A DNA stretch of 10,404 bases, taken from assembly GCA_039917655.1 (NCBI GenBank), contig JBDSJC010000116.1:1-10404 (forward strand), given 5' to 3'. Source of the stretch: PNKC01 sp039917655 (GTDB taxonomy: Bacteria > Chloroflexota > Dehalococcoidia > Tepidiformales > Tepidiformaceae). The notes below the pieces were generated by a model. It did no database searches, was not told the DNA's origin, and saw only the letters and a list, made by a program, of their open reading frames with translations. The position numbers and the translations under genes were made by a program. The number at the start of each line of letters is the position of its first letter. Position 1 is the stretch's first letter. Positions 1 to 6,748 of the stretch are shown here, one piece after another.

Positions 1-1109
1 AACTGGCCGCCGACGCTGTGCGCACGGCGATCGCCGATTCGGGCCTGGCGAAGAGCGATATCGATGGCCTGCTGATTAACGCCGGCATCACGGGGACAAC
101 TGGCGGAGGGCTGACCCTCGGCTTACAAAACTACCTCGGGCTCGAGAACCTACGGCTGATGAACCACATGAACGCTGCCGGTTCGACGGCCGCGCAGATG
201 GTCCAGTACGCGACGATGGCGATCGCCGCGGGGATGGCGAACAACGTCGTCTGCGTGTTTGCGGACGCGCCATTGAAGGAAAACACCACTTCGGGCGCGG
301 CCTATGGCGCGGCGGCCCGCAATCCGGGGCGTCCGAAGGGGATGCAGGGGCTTTACGCGGCGGCCGGGTACTTCGGCGCAAATACGGGGTATGCGCTGGC
401 CGCCAGCCGCCACATGGCGCTTTACGGCACGACGCAGGATCACCTCGGCCAGATCGCGGTTTCGCAGCGCGCCTGGGCGGTGAATAACCCGCTGGCCCAG
501 ATGCGCGAGCCGATGACGATGGAGGACTACCACGCATCGCGTTGGATCATCGAGCCTCTTCACTTGCTTGACTGCTGTCTGGTCTCGAACGGCGCGGTGG
601 CGGTGATCGTCAGCTCGGCGGAGCGCGCGAAGTCGCTGGCCCAGCCTCCGGTCTACATCCACGGCATGGGCCAGGGCCACCCCGGCGACCACGGACGCGC
701 GGGCAGCGATTGGGAGACCGAGACCGGCGGAAAGATCGCCGCCAAGACGGCCTTCGCGATGGCCGGCTGCACGGTCGATGAGATCGACGTCTGCGAGCTG
801 TACGACTGCTACACCTACACGGTGCTGGTGACGCTGGAGGACTACGGCTTCTGCAAGAAAGGCGAGGGTGGACCGTTCGTCGCCGATGGCAAGCTCGGTC
901 CGGGCGGCGCGCTGCCCACCAACACGGGCGGGGGCGAGCTCTCGGCCTACTACATGTGGGGCATGACGCCCCTCAGCGAAGCGATCATCCAGGGTCGCGG
1001 CCAGGGTGGCGAACGCCAGGTGGCGAAGCACGACCGCATCCTCTGCACCGGCAACGGCGGCAGCCTGAGCTACCACGCCGCCCTCATCCTCAGCCCGCAC
1101 GCCGAATAG
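1..1109 (+). CDS. Thiolase-superfamily protein, non-canonical (SCP2-thiolase/Ltp2-like), 5' truncated by window edge
   Basis: The frame is open from base 3 to the TAG at 1107-1109, giving 368 visible residues. It begins in the helix LAADAVRTAIADSGL that normally follows some 25-30 N-terminal residues, so the GTG at 18 is probably internal and the true start lies outside the window. Thiolase-fold landmarks are present: MNAAGST (168-188) at the nucleophile loop, YDCYTYT (801-821), GFCKKGEGGPFV, PTNTGGGELSAYY (915-953) and CTGNGGSLS (1044-1070). The nucleophile loop has no cysteine where biosynthetic and degradative thiolases carry C, and the usual GHP histidine is replaced by a YYMWG stretch. 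Known family: such proteins, annotated as acetyl-CoA acetyltransferase or lipid-transfer protein, pair with DUF35 proteins; Ltp2 of this type is a retro-aldolase in steroid side-chain breakdown. Inference: an aldolase-like or otherwise non-thiolytic enzyme on CoA thioesters in the cytoplasm. The family is secure; the substrate is unknown. Confidence 0.88.
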   Translation, partial: LAADAVRTAIADSGLAKSDIDGLLINAGITGTTGGGLTLGLQNYLGLENLRLMNHMNAAGSTAAQMVQYATMAIAAGMANNVVCVFADAPLKENTTSGAAYGAAARNPGRPKGMQGLYAAAGYFGANTGYALAASRHMALYGTTQDHLGQIAVSQRAWAVNNPLAQMREPMTMEDYHASRWIIEPLHLLDCCLVSNGAVAVIVSSAERAKSLAQPPVYIHGMGQGHPGDHGRAGSDWETETGGKIAAKTAFAMAGCTVDEIDVCELYDCYTYTVLVTLEDYGFCKKGEGGPFVADGKLGPGGALPTNTGGGELSAYYMWGMTPLSEAIIQGRGQGGERQVAKHDRILCTGNGGSLSYHAALILSPHAE

Positions 1110-1120
1110 GAGCGTATCAA

Positions 1121-1528
1121 ATGACCCCAGAAAAGACTGTGCCGAAGCCGCTGCCAGAAGCCGATGATGCGTCGCGACCGTTTTTCGATGGCGCGATGGA
1201 GGGCAAGCTGATGCTGATGAAGTGCTCTGCCTGCGGCGCCTTCCGGCTGCCATCCCGCCACCACTGCGACGACTGCCTGTCGCCGGAATTCGCCTGGGTC
1301 GCGGCCAGCGGCCGCGGCACGGTGCGGACCTTCGGGGTGATGCATCAGAAGTACCACCCCGGCTTCGAACTGCCCTACAACGTGACTATGGTCGAACTCG
1401 AGGAGGGACCGCGGCTACCGACGAACATCGTCGGGATTGCCAACTCGGAGATCCGCGTGGGGATGCCAGTGATGGTCGAATGGGAGCGCCACGAAGATGT
1501 CTCATTGCCGAAGTTCCGCCCGGCGTAA
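1121..1528 (+). CDS. DUF35 zinc-ribbon/OB-fold protein, partner of the thiolase-like protein
   Basis: This 135-residue protein starts at ATG 1121, with AGGAG at 1108-1112 overlapping the end of the thiolase-like gene (11-nt gap). The frame stays open further upstream, but that part only shadows the thiolase-like gene. An N-terminal helix (about residues 18-33) leads into a rubredoxin-like zinc ribbon with C35-x2-C38 and C49-x2-C52. An OB-fold follows (about 58-130: GRGTVRTFGVMH, then YNVTMVELEEGPRLPTNIVG, then VGMPVMVEWE). Known family: DUF35 proteins bind thiolase-fold partners and acyl-CoA, as in ChsH2-DUF35 with Ltp2 and in archaeal acetoacetyl-CoA thiolase/HMG-CoA synthase complexes. Operon position and length fit a stand-alone subunit rather than a hydratase fusion. 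Inference: it scaffolds or channels substrate for the upstream enzyme. Confidence 0.9.
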   Translation: MTPEKTVPKPLPEADDASRPFFDGAMEGKLMLMKCSACGAFRLPSRHHCDDCLSPEFAWVAASGRGTVRTFGVMHQKYHPGFELPYNVTMVELEEGPRLPTNIVGIANSEIRVGMPVMVEWERHEDVSLPKFRPA

Positions 1529-1638
1529 CCTGGATTTAACGGCGCTCGACGAAGGATTTACGCCCCAGTTCGTCTTATGTTCAGTCAGCGGCTTAACACT
1601 TGACCGCTGTTTATCGTGGCGATTCGAGGGTTGTAAGA

Positions 1639-2016
1639 GTGAGTGAGCCAGGCTTTGGCCTTGTCCTCTGGGCGACGGATGTGTTCGCGCTCGCGGATTT
1701 CCTCGAACGCGTCGCCGGCGCGAACGTCGAGGGGCGCCACCCTGGGTTCGCCGAGCTGCGCGCGGGCCTAGTCTCGATCGTGATCCACGCCGACGAGGCG
1801 TACCGCGGCCACCCGTGGTTCAACGCCGTCACGCGCGAGGGCGTCGCACGGGGCATCGGCGCCGAGATGCGCTTCTCCGTGTCAGACGTGGACAGCGCCT
1901 ACCGCGAGGCGCTAAAGCTCGGCGCCCAGGGCATCGCCCCGCCGTACGAAGTCGATGGCGGCAGCGAGTGCACGGTCATGGGCCCGGACGGCTATCTGTT
2001 TAGCCTTTACCAATAG
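1639..2016 (+). CDS. VOC-superfamily (glyoxalase/bleomycin-resistance-like) protein
   Basis: This is a 125-residue protein with two beta-alpha-beta-beta-beta modules. The first runs from FGLVLWATDV through ALADFLERVAG and LVSIVIHADEA. The second runs from AEMRFSVSDVDSAYREALKLGA to the closing motif MGPDGYLFSLYQ, the usual GPDGY/N-x-x-x-L-x-Q ending of VOC proteins. I chose GTG 1639 because CGAGGG (1625-1630) stands 8 nt before it and the fold begins at once. An alternative TTG at 1600 adds 13 residues of unlike composition and has no ribosome site. The first strand lacks the His/Glu metal ligand of true glyoxalase I, so lactoylglutathione lyase activity is not supported; it may bind a small ligand or drug or be an unassigned dioxygenase-like protein. 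It lies 110 bp after the DUF35 gene on the same strand and may or may not share its transcript. Confidence 0.8.
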   Translation: MSEPGFGLVLWATDVFALADFLERVAGANVEGRHPGFAELRAGLVSIVIHADEAYRGHPWFNAVTREGVARGIGAEMRFSVSDVDSAYREALKLGAQGIAPPYEVDGGSECTVMGPDGYLFSLYQ

Positions 2017-2028
2017 TGTCATAGACAC
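2016..2028. repeat. Short palindrome GTGTC-ATA-GACAC over the VOC stop codon
   Basis: A perfect 5-bp inverted repeat with a 3-nt centre starts at the last base of the VOC stop codon. It could be a small operator for the downstream 63-residue gene or a weak 3' structure. No T-run follows, so it is not a clear intrinsic terminator. A 13-bp palindrome can occur by chance. Confidence 0.25.
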
Positions 2029-2054
2029 CTTCTATTCCAAACGGCTATGAGGGC

Positions 2055-2084
2055 TTCATCAGAAGCGCCTATCTGTGCTACATT
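2055..2084 (+). promoter_or_regulatory. Possible promoter with extended -10 for the 63-residue gene
   Basis: TGC-TACATT (2076-2084) resembles an extended -10 (TGn-TAnnnT). A poor -35, TTCATC (2055-2060), stands 18 bp upstream. The predicted start would fall near 2091, leaving a leader of about 25 nt that contains the strong ribosome site. The -35 is embedded in a small inverted repeat, GCTTC-ATCA-GAAGC (2053-2066). This is a visual match only. Confidence 0.35.
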
Positions 2085-2116
2085 GTGAAGGAAATAACAA
2101 TCGAAGGAGGGCAACG

Positions 2117-2308
2117 ATGTACTTCGACCCCCAGCATCTCACCCCTCGGGAACCCACTCCGGCCATGCTTCACCGTGAGGAGTACCTCAATGAGAAGAAG
2201 GTCGCCACCCACAAAGCTGCGAAGCTGCCCGTGGCGCCGACGTTTGACGCTCACCTTCTGCGGGCCCAGATCGCCAGCCGCGTTGGCCGCTTCCTCCGCT
2301 TCGCCTAA
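2117..2308 (+). CDS. Small hypothetical protein, 63 residues
   Basis: ATG 2117 is preceded at 6 nt by AAGGAGG (2104-2110), the best Shine-Dalgarno in the window, which makes translation likely. An in-frame GTG at 2075 would add 14 residues but has no ribosome site and would overlap the likely promoter. The protein begins MYFDPQHLTPREPTPAMLHR, is charged and proline-rich in its first half, and has a basic stretch (NEKKVATHKAAK, 25-36). It ends in a probable amphipathic helix, AHLLRAQIASRVGRFLRFA (45-63). There is no cysteine, no transmembrane segment and no signal peptide. I recognise no family. The C-terminal helix with Arg and Phe/Leu faces could associate with a membrane or a protein partner; that is inference. 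It is flanked by a 100-bp upstream gap, consistent with its own promoter, and by a strong hairpin 26 bp downstream. Confidence 0.72.
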   Translation: MYFDPQHLTPREPTPAMLHREEYLNEKKVATHKAAKLPVAPTFDAHLLRAQIASRVGRFLRFA

Positions 2309-2334
2309 CCGTTCAGCGGCGAACCAGTACGCTC

Positions 2335-2362
2335 GAAAGGCGTGACGTGAGTCGCGCCTTTC
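2335..2362. terminator. 12-bp hairpin with GTGA tetraloop between convergent genes
   Basis: GAAAGGCGTGAC (2335-2346) and GTCGCGCCTTTC (2351-2362) pair over 12 positions with one T-G wobble, around a GTGA (GNRA-type) loop. It lies 26 bp after the 63-residue gene and 34 bp after the stop of the minus-strand permease, the usual place for a shared convergent terminator. Neither strand has a proper U-tract after the stem: the plus strand continues TGGTTGG and the minus strand GAGCG. It may therefore be a U-less terminator or an mRNA 3'-end stabiliser. Confidence 0.6.
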
Positions 2363-2396
2363 TGGTTGGCGAGCCAAACGGCGGTGGGCAACGGCC

Positions 2397-5300
2397 CTAC
2401 TCGTAGCGCAACGCCTCGGCGATCGGCACGCGGGAGGCGGCACGGGCTGGCAGGTAGGTCATGAGCATTGATGCCCCGAAGGCGATCGCGCAGATGATGG
2501 CGAGGTTCAGCCACGGCACCACGAAGGTTGCGCCCTCCGATTCTGTGCCGATCTCGCCCTGCGTAAACAGCACCCACGCGAGCGAGAGCCCCAACGTCAG
2601 GCCGAGCAGGATGCCGGAGAGCGCGATGAAGCCGGATTCGAAGAGGAAGCTGAGCGCTACCATCCCGCGCTGGTAGCCGATGGCCCGCAGCATGCCGATC
2701 TGCTGCCGCCGCTCCACCACCGCGCGTGAGGCAACCACGGCGAGCGCTGCAATGCCAACAACCAGCCCCAGTCCCATGAACCCCTGGAAGACCAGCAGAA
2801 ACCCGTTCTGGATCGCCTGCTGGTCGTCCAACAGTGTCTGAAGCGAGTCAGCCGAAGCTTGCACGAGGCCGGACTCAACCTTCTTTGCGTAGGCGTCCCG
2901 GTTTGTGCCCGGCTGTAGCGAGAGATAGAACCGCTGGCCGCGCGAGGCAGGATAGGTATCAAGGAGCGTCTGCCTCGCGGTCACCAGGCCGCCAATGCCG
3001 GTCCCGTTCGGGTCCCCCAGGGCGAGGAAGGTATCGCCCGCCTCCTTCATCACACCGATGACCGTGACCGTGGTTGTTGTCCCGGTGCCCGGGTCTTGGA
3101 GGCCCAGGGTGAAGGGGGAGAACTTGTCCTTCACGAGGTCCAGCCGGAGGATCGCGTCGCCAGCGCCGCCGAACGGATTCGGCTCAGCGAAGACCGACGC
3201 CGGGAGGACGGCGAGCTTCGTGTCCTTCGCCAGCGCATCCCAAACCGCGCGGTCCGTTTCGTAACCGCTCGCCCGGAACTTCATCGGGAGGGTGTTCGCT
3301 TCGAAGAAACGCTGGTCCGCGCCGAAAATGGTGTAGCGGCTGAACGCCGGGACCTTCCCGTCCTTCGTCTTCTTGTCCCTGTTCTCTACCTCCGCTTCAA
3401 ACGGGTACGCAACGCGCAGTTCAGCCGCAGCGCGAATCGGCGTGGTATCCGTGCCAGACTTCGCGATCGCAGCTTCGATGTTGTCGATGCGGTTGTTGTC
3501 ATTGACCCGTAGTACCGTATCGAATCCGCCCCGCGTGTCGTCGTTCAGGAATACCTGAGCGAAGTTAGTATTGAGGGTGGCCATCATCACCAGCGAGAAC
3601 ATGATCAGGCCGATCATGATCATCGTCATGCCCGTTCTAAAGCGGGCTGTGAGCGGGTAGGCCACGCCGGTCTTGAGCGCGGGCAGAATGCGGCCGAACC
3701 GCGATCCGAGCCTGGCGATCAATGGCAACACGATGTCTGCGTTATAAACGATGATGAAGACGCCGCAGGTGACCATCACCATGCCGCTTAAGAAGAACAT
3801 CTCGATGTCCCCGTTCAGCGGGCCGAAGATTGGCTCGTATACCTTGCTGGGCAAATACCAGAGCACCAGCAGGAGCGCACTCGTGACCGTGAACGACACG
3901 CGTTCGTTCCTGCCGAAGTAGCGCAGCGTGACGGCGACCCAGAGAAAGAGCAACGAAACGCCGAGAAAGAAGAAGAACGCACTATTGCGGTCCAGGCCCG
4001 TGAAGGTCAATGCGGCGCCGGCGACGCCGAACGCGAACGCCACACCGGCGCTCCAGGCGATCCGCGTGCGTGCGTGTTGGAGCAGGACGAGGATGAATCC
4101 GAAAGGTGGCACGGCGATGCCTGCCGCGTGCATCCATTTCGCCAACGCCGCTGGCTTGCGGTCGCGGACGATGACGACGAGCCCCAGGGCCAGGAAGTAC
4201 CACGGCAGGATGAGGAACCAGCCAATGACCGGGAGTGCCAAACCGAGGATCCACGGCCACTTCGGCGGCCCTTCGTCAAGTCTCAACTCTTTCGGCAGGG
4301 CGACATTCGAGCCCCGAAGGAGATAGAACCACGGGCTCACAAGTCCGATCAGCACTAGCGGCAGCCCCAGCAGTATGCCGATGCTTCCCAGCAAGAAGAA
4401 TGCGAACCCAACGGGCAGAGCCAGTGCCACCATCCCGTTGAGGGCCGCGCGGAAGTAGCCCATCCAGGTTGCTGCCTCAGGATTGAGGGGCTTGGTCTCC
4501 GGGAGATCGCGGATCGCCGAGGTGATGTTCAAGCGGCTGGCGCGCCAGGAGGAGATGAAGATCACGAGGAAAGTCGCCATGACGCCGAGGCAAAAGGCGA
4601 CGATCATGCTGCGCGGCGTGAACGTCACCGAGAGGTTCAGACCGAGGTTGTCGCCCGCCGCCGACTTAATGATCTGAATCATGGCGAGCGTCACTCCCAT
4701 GCCAGCGACCAGCCCGACCACGGCCGCGCCAAGGTCGTACCCCATGCCTTCGGCGAGGAACGATTCGACCAGCTGACGACGCTTGGCGCCGATTGCGCGG
4801 GCCATGCCCATCTCCGGCTTCCGCTCCGCTGCGAGCATCACGAAGATCAGGAAGATCAGCAGGACGCCAGCGGCGATCGAGAACAGACCGAACACGATGA
4901 AGATCGTCGTGAACGCGTTGCCAACCAACTCCGCCGTGCGAATGCCGTCCTGCTTGAAGGTGTCCACCTTGTACGGTGTGCCATCCAGGGCCAGCTCAAG
5001 CTTGACCTTGGCGGCGTCGGAGTGGCCCATGCCGCCCTTGACGCCGCCGCGGTTCGAAACGAACACGCCGTCCGCACTGTCTGTTTTCCCGGTCAGTTTC
5101 GCCAGCACGGCAAAGTCGACAGCCGCGCCCTTGCGGTCGCCGGAACTGAAGGTGCCGCCGAGCAACGTGTTTGGCACGATGGCTTTCACGGTGAACTCCG
5201 TTGAGGCGCCCTGGTAGAACGTGAGCAGTGTGTCGCCAACGCGCGCATCGATTGATCCCGCGAGCTTCTCGTTCACGGCGATCTCGTTGCCTGCGAGCGA

Positions 5301-5834
5301 CACATCCTTGCCGTCGCGGTCACGCAGTCCACCTAGCGCCTTCGCATCGTCCGTTCGAAAGGCCACAATGTTCGGCGAAGCTTCGTTCAACTTCGTCCGC
5401 TGATCCTGGACCGAAAGCTTCTCGCTGAGGAACGGCACGAAGGCCTGGATATCCGGGTCGTTCACGAACTCCCGACGCAACGTTTCGACAGTGGAGAGCG
5501 GGATCGTCTGTTTGTTGACCGGCTTCGCTTCCTTGTCCGTGTCCCAGACAACAATCTCGTCTGCTCGCCCGAGGATCGTGTAGACCTCGGAGGTCACGCT
5601 GCTCGTGAGCGTGTCCCCTGTCCCGAACGCTGCGGACATGATCAGCGTGGAGAGCATCAACCCAACCACAATCAGTGCTGTCTGCGCCTTTCGCCGGGGT
5701 ATGTTCCGGAGACCCATCTTGAACATCACCGGGTTTCTCACAGCGATAAAGGCCACGAACAGAAGGATCGCCGCCGTCACAGCCACGCAGCCGATCGCGA
5801 TGTAGGTCATTGAAAGCCCGAACAGTTCGTTCAT
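2397..5834 (-). CDS. ABC transporter permease with two FtsX/MacB-type modules, 1145 residues
   Basis: This is a very long inner-membrane permease. After a membrane segment at about 11-32, the first module has TM at about 51-70 (after GLRNIPRRKAQTA) and an extracytoplasmic MacB-like domain at about 71-305. Three TMs follow at about 308-334, 363-390 and 410-428, with the FtsX cytoplasmic motif MGMARAIGAKRRQL (342-355). A hydrophobic block at about 463-700 follows with roughly eight predicted spans. The second module has TM at about 734-752, an extracytoplasmic domain at about 757-1008, and TMs at about 1011-1036, 1060-1090 and 1109-1128. Its matching motif is IGMLRAIGYQRGMV (1046-1059), and it ends in the family-typical PIAEALRYE. 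Fusing two half-permeases in one chain makes a partner permease unnecessary. Known family: MacB/LolCDE/FtsX proteins couple ATP hydrolysis to work outside the membrane. Start ATG 5834 has GGGAG about 7 nt upstream; the gap to the ATPase gene is 10 nt, so it is the second gene of an operon. Substrate unknown. Confidence 0.92.
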   Translation of the reverse strand: MNELFGLSMTYIAIGCVAVTAAILLFVAFIAVRNPVMFKMGLRNIPRRKAQTALIVVGLMLSTLIMSAAFGTGDTLTSSVTSEVYTILGRADEIVVWDTDKEAKPVNKQTIPLSTVETLRREFVNDPDIQAFVPFLSEKLSVQDQRTKLNEASPNIVAFRTDDAKALGGLRDRDGKDVSLAGNEIAVNEKLAGSIDARVGDTLLTFYQGASTEFTVKAIVPNTLLGGTFSSGDRKGAAVDFAVLAKLTGKTDSADGVFVSNRGGVKGGMGHSDAAKVKLELALDGTPYKVDTFKQDGIRTAELVGNAFTTIFIVFGLFSIAAGVLLIFLIFVMLAAERKPEMGMARAIGAKRRQLVESFLAEGMGYDLGAAVVGLVAGMGVTLAMIQIIKSAAGDNLGLNLSVTFTPRSMIVAFCLGVMATFLVIFISSWRASRLNITSAIRDLPETKPLNPEAATWMGYFRAALNGMVALALPVGFAFFLLGSIGILLGLPLVLIGLVSPWFYLLRGSNVALPKELRLDEGPPKWPWILGLALPVIGWFLILPWYFLALGLVVIVRDRKPAALAKWMHAAGIAVPPFGFILVLLQHARTRIAWSAGVAFAFGVAGAALTFTGLDRNSAFFFFLGVSLLFLWVAVTLRYFGRNERVSFTVTSALLLVLWYLPSKVYEPIFGPLNGDIEMFFLSGMVMVTCGVFIIVYNADIVLPLIARLGSRFGRILPALKTGVAYPLTARFRTGMTMIMIGLIMFSLVMMATLNTNFAQVFLNDDTRGGFDTVLRVNDNNRIDNIEAAIAKSGTDTTPIRAAAELRVAYPFEAEVENRDKKTKDGKVPAFSRYTIFGADQRFFEANTLPMKFRASGYETDRAVWDALAKDTKLAVLPASVFAEPNPFGGAGDAILRLDLVKDKFSPFTLGLQDPGTGTTTTVTVIGVMKEAGDTFLALGDPNGTGIGGLVTARQTLLDTYPASRGQRFYLSLQPGTNRDAYAKKVESGLVQASADSLQTLLDDQQAIQNGFLLVFQGFMGLGLVVGIAALAVVASRAVVERRQQIGMLRAIGYQRGMVALSFLFESGFIALSGILLGLTLGLSLAWVLFTQGEIGTESEGATFVVPWLNLAIICAIAFGASMLMTYLPARAASRVPIAEALRYE

Positions 5835-5844
5835 AAAGTGCTCC

Positions 5845-6591
5845 CTAACGCCCGGCGGCCACGGCCACCATCTCGGCCTGGCTGTTCTCTCGCAGGATCA
5901 GGCCGTCAGCCATGTGGATCGTCCGGTGGCAACGTGCGGCGACTTTGGGGTCGTGAGTGACGATCACGCAGGTCTGATGAGCGGTGGAGTTCAAATCAAC
6001 GATGAGGTCCATGATTTCGGTCGCGGTCGTCGAATCGAGCGCACCCGTAGGCTCGTCCGCCCAGACGATTGCCGGCTTGTTCACCAGTGCGCGAGCCACC
6101 GTCACCCGCTGCCGCTGGCCACCGGAGAGCTGCGACGGCCGTTGCCCGGCCTTGTCCAGCAGCCCGACCCGTTCGAGCGAAGCCAGCGCCTGTTCGCGCG
6201 CCACCTTCGGCTTCGTCCCGGAGACGATCAGCGGCAGTTCGATGTTCTCTACCGAGGTCAGCACCGGCAGCAAGTTATACGTCTGGAAGACGAACCCCAT
6301 GTCCTTTGCTCGGAACTCCGTCTTGCGGTCGTCCGCCATCCGCGAAAGGTCCTTGCCGTCGATCAGGACCACGCCCGAATCGAAGTCATCCAATCCTGAG
6401 AGGCTGTTCAGCAGCGTTGTCTTGCCGCAGCCGGAAGGCCCCATGATCGCCAGCATCTCGCCGCGCGGCACCTGTAGCGAGACACCCCGGAGGGCAAAGA
6501 CCTTCACCGACCCGGTGTCGTACGTTTTTTCGACATCCCGCGCTTCGATGACAATATCCAGTGCACCGTCGATGGTTCCATTGTTGCTCAT
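5845..6591 (-). CDS. ABC transporter ATP-binding protein, MacB/LolD type
   Basis: This 248-residue nucleotide-binding subunit is complete. Walker A is GPSGCGKT (51-58), the Q-loop is VFQTYNLLPVLTSVENIELP (101-120), the signature is LSGGQ (155-159), Walker B is IVWADE (175-180), PTGALD is the D-loop, and the switch histidine is H213 in VTHDP. ALRGVSLQVPRGEMLAIMGPSG and the long helix after the Q-loop are typical of the LolD/MacB/FtsE branch, which pairs with FtsX-fold permeases. The minus-strand start at 6591 is preceded by AGAGGT with 6-nt spacing. Its ATG overlaps (ATGA) the stop of an upstream short frame. The gene is transcribed with the downstream permease after a 10-nt gap. The protein sits on the cytoplasmic side of the membrane as a dimer, one site per FtsX module. 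Regulation is not visible. Confidence 0.95.
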   Translation of the reverse strand: MSNNGTIDGALDIVIEARDVEKTYDTGSVKVFALRGVSLQVPRGEMLAIMGPSGCGKTTLLNSLSGLDDFDSGVVLIDGKDLSRMADDRKTEFRAKDMGFVFQTYNLLPVLTSVENIELPLIVSGTKPKVAREQALASLERVGLLDKAGQRPSQLSGGQRQRVTVARALVNKPAIVWADEPTGALDSTTATEIMDLIVDLNSTAHQTCVIVTHDPKVAARCHRTIHMADGLILRENSQAEMVAVAAGR

Positions 6592-6740
6592 TCATTACCT
6601 CTGCTCGATTGACCGCTCGCGTCGTTGTCCTGGGCATCGTCGCCGAGCATCCAGACTAGGTCATCCGCCTTTTCAGTGACATGGCCATTCGGGGCGATTG
6701 GCTATTCGATTCCTTGCGCAAAGTACAGGGTGTGCTCCAA
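6588..6740 (-). pseudogene. Possible remnant of a small gene, interrupted by an in-frame TAG, ATGA-coupled to the ATPase gene
   Basis: On the minus strand, the frame from TTG 6740 reads LEHTLYFAQGIE, then TAG (6702-6704), then PIAPNGHVTEKADDLVWMLG and an acidic/Ser tail, ending in TGA at 6588-6590. That TGA overlaps the ATPase ATG as ATGA. The two halves are in the same frame and both look protein-like, and a GIE-W-PIAPNG junction (TGG to TAG) would read naturally. No ATG or GTG start precedes the first half; TTG 6740 is the only reasonable candidate, 5 nt after TAGCCT. The second half has an internal ATG at 6650 that would give only 20 residues. This could be a decayed small gene, a sequencing error, a readthrough or leader peptide, or chance. 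I recognise no family. Confidence 0.3.
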
Positions 6741-6748
6741 CTCGCAGG

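Noticed and set aside
956..1120. Longer DUF35 start inside the thiolase-like gene
   Set aside because: The extra 55 residues are Arg/Pro-rich shadow translation. ATG 1121 has AGGAG at a good distance and matches the family's length.
150..1253. Long minus-strand open frame (367 codons) opposite the thiolase-like gene
   Set aside because: It is Arg/Ala/Val/His-rich with no recognisable domain and no ribosome site, and lies antisense to a clear enzyme gene. It is a typical GC-rich shadow frame.
2366..2377. Second small hairpin TTGGC-GA-GCCAA after the GNRA hairpin
   Set aside because: Five base pairs around a two-base loop is sterically poor and is not followed by a T-run.
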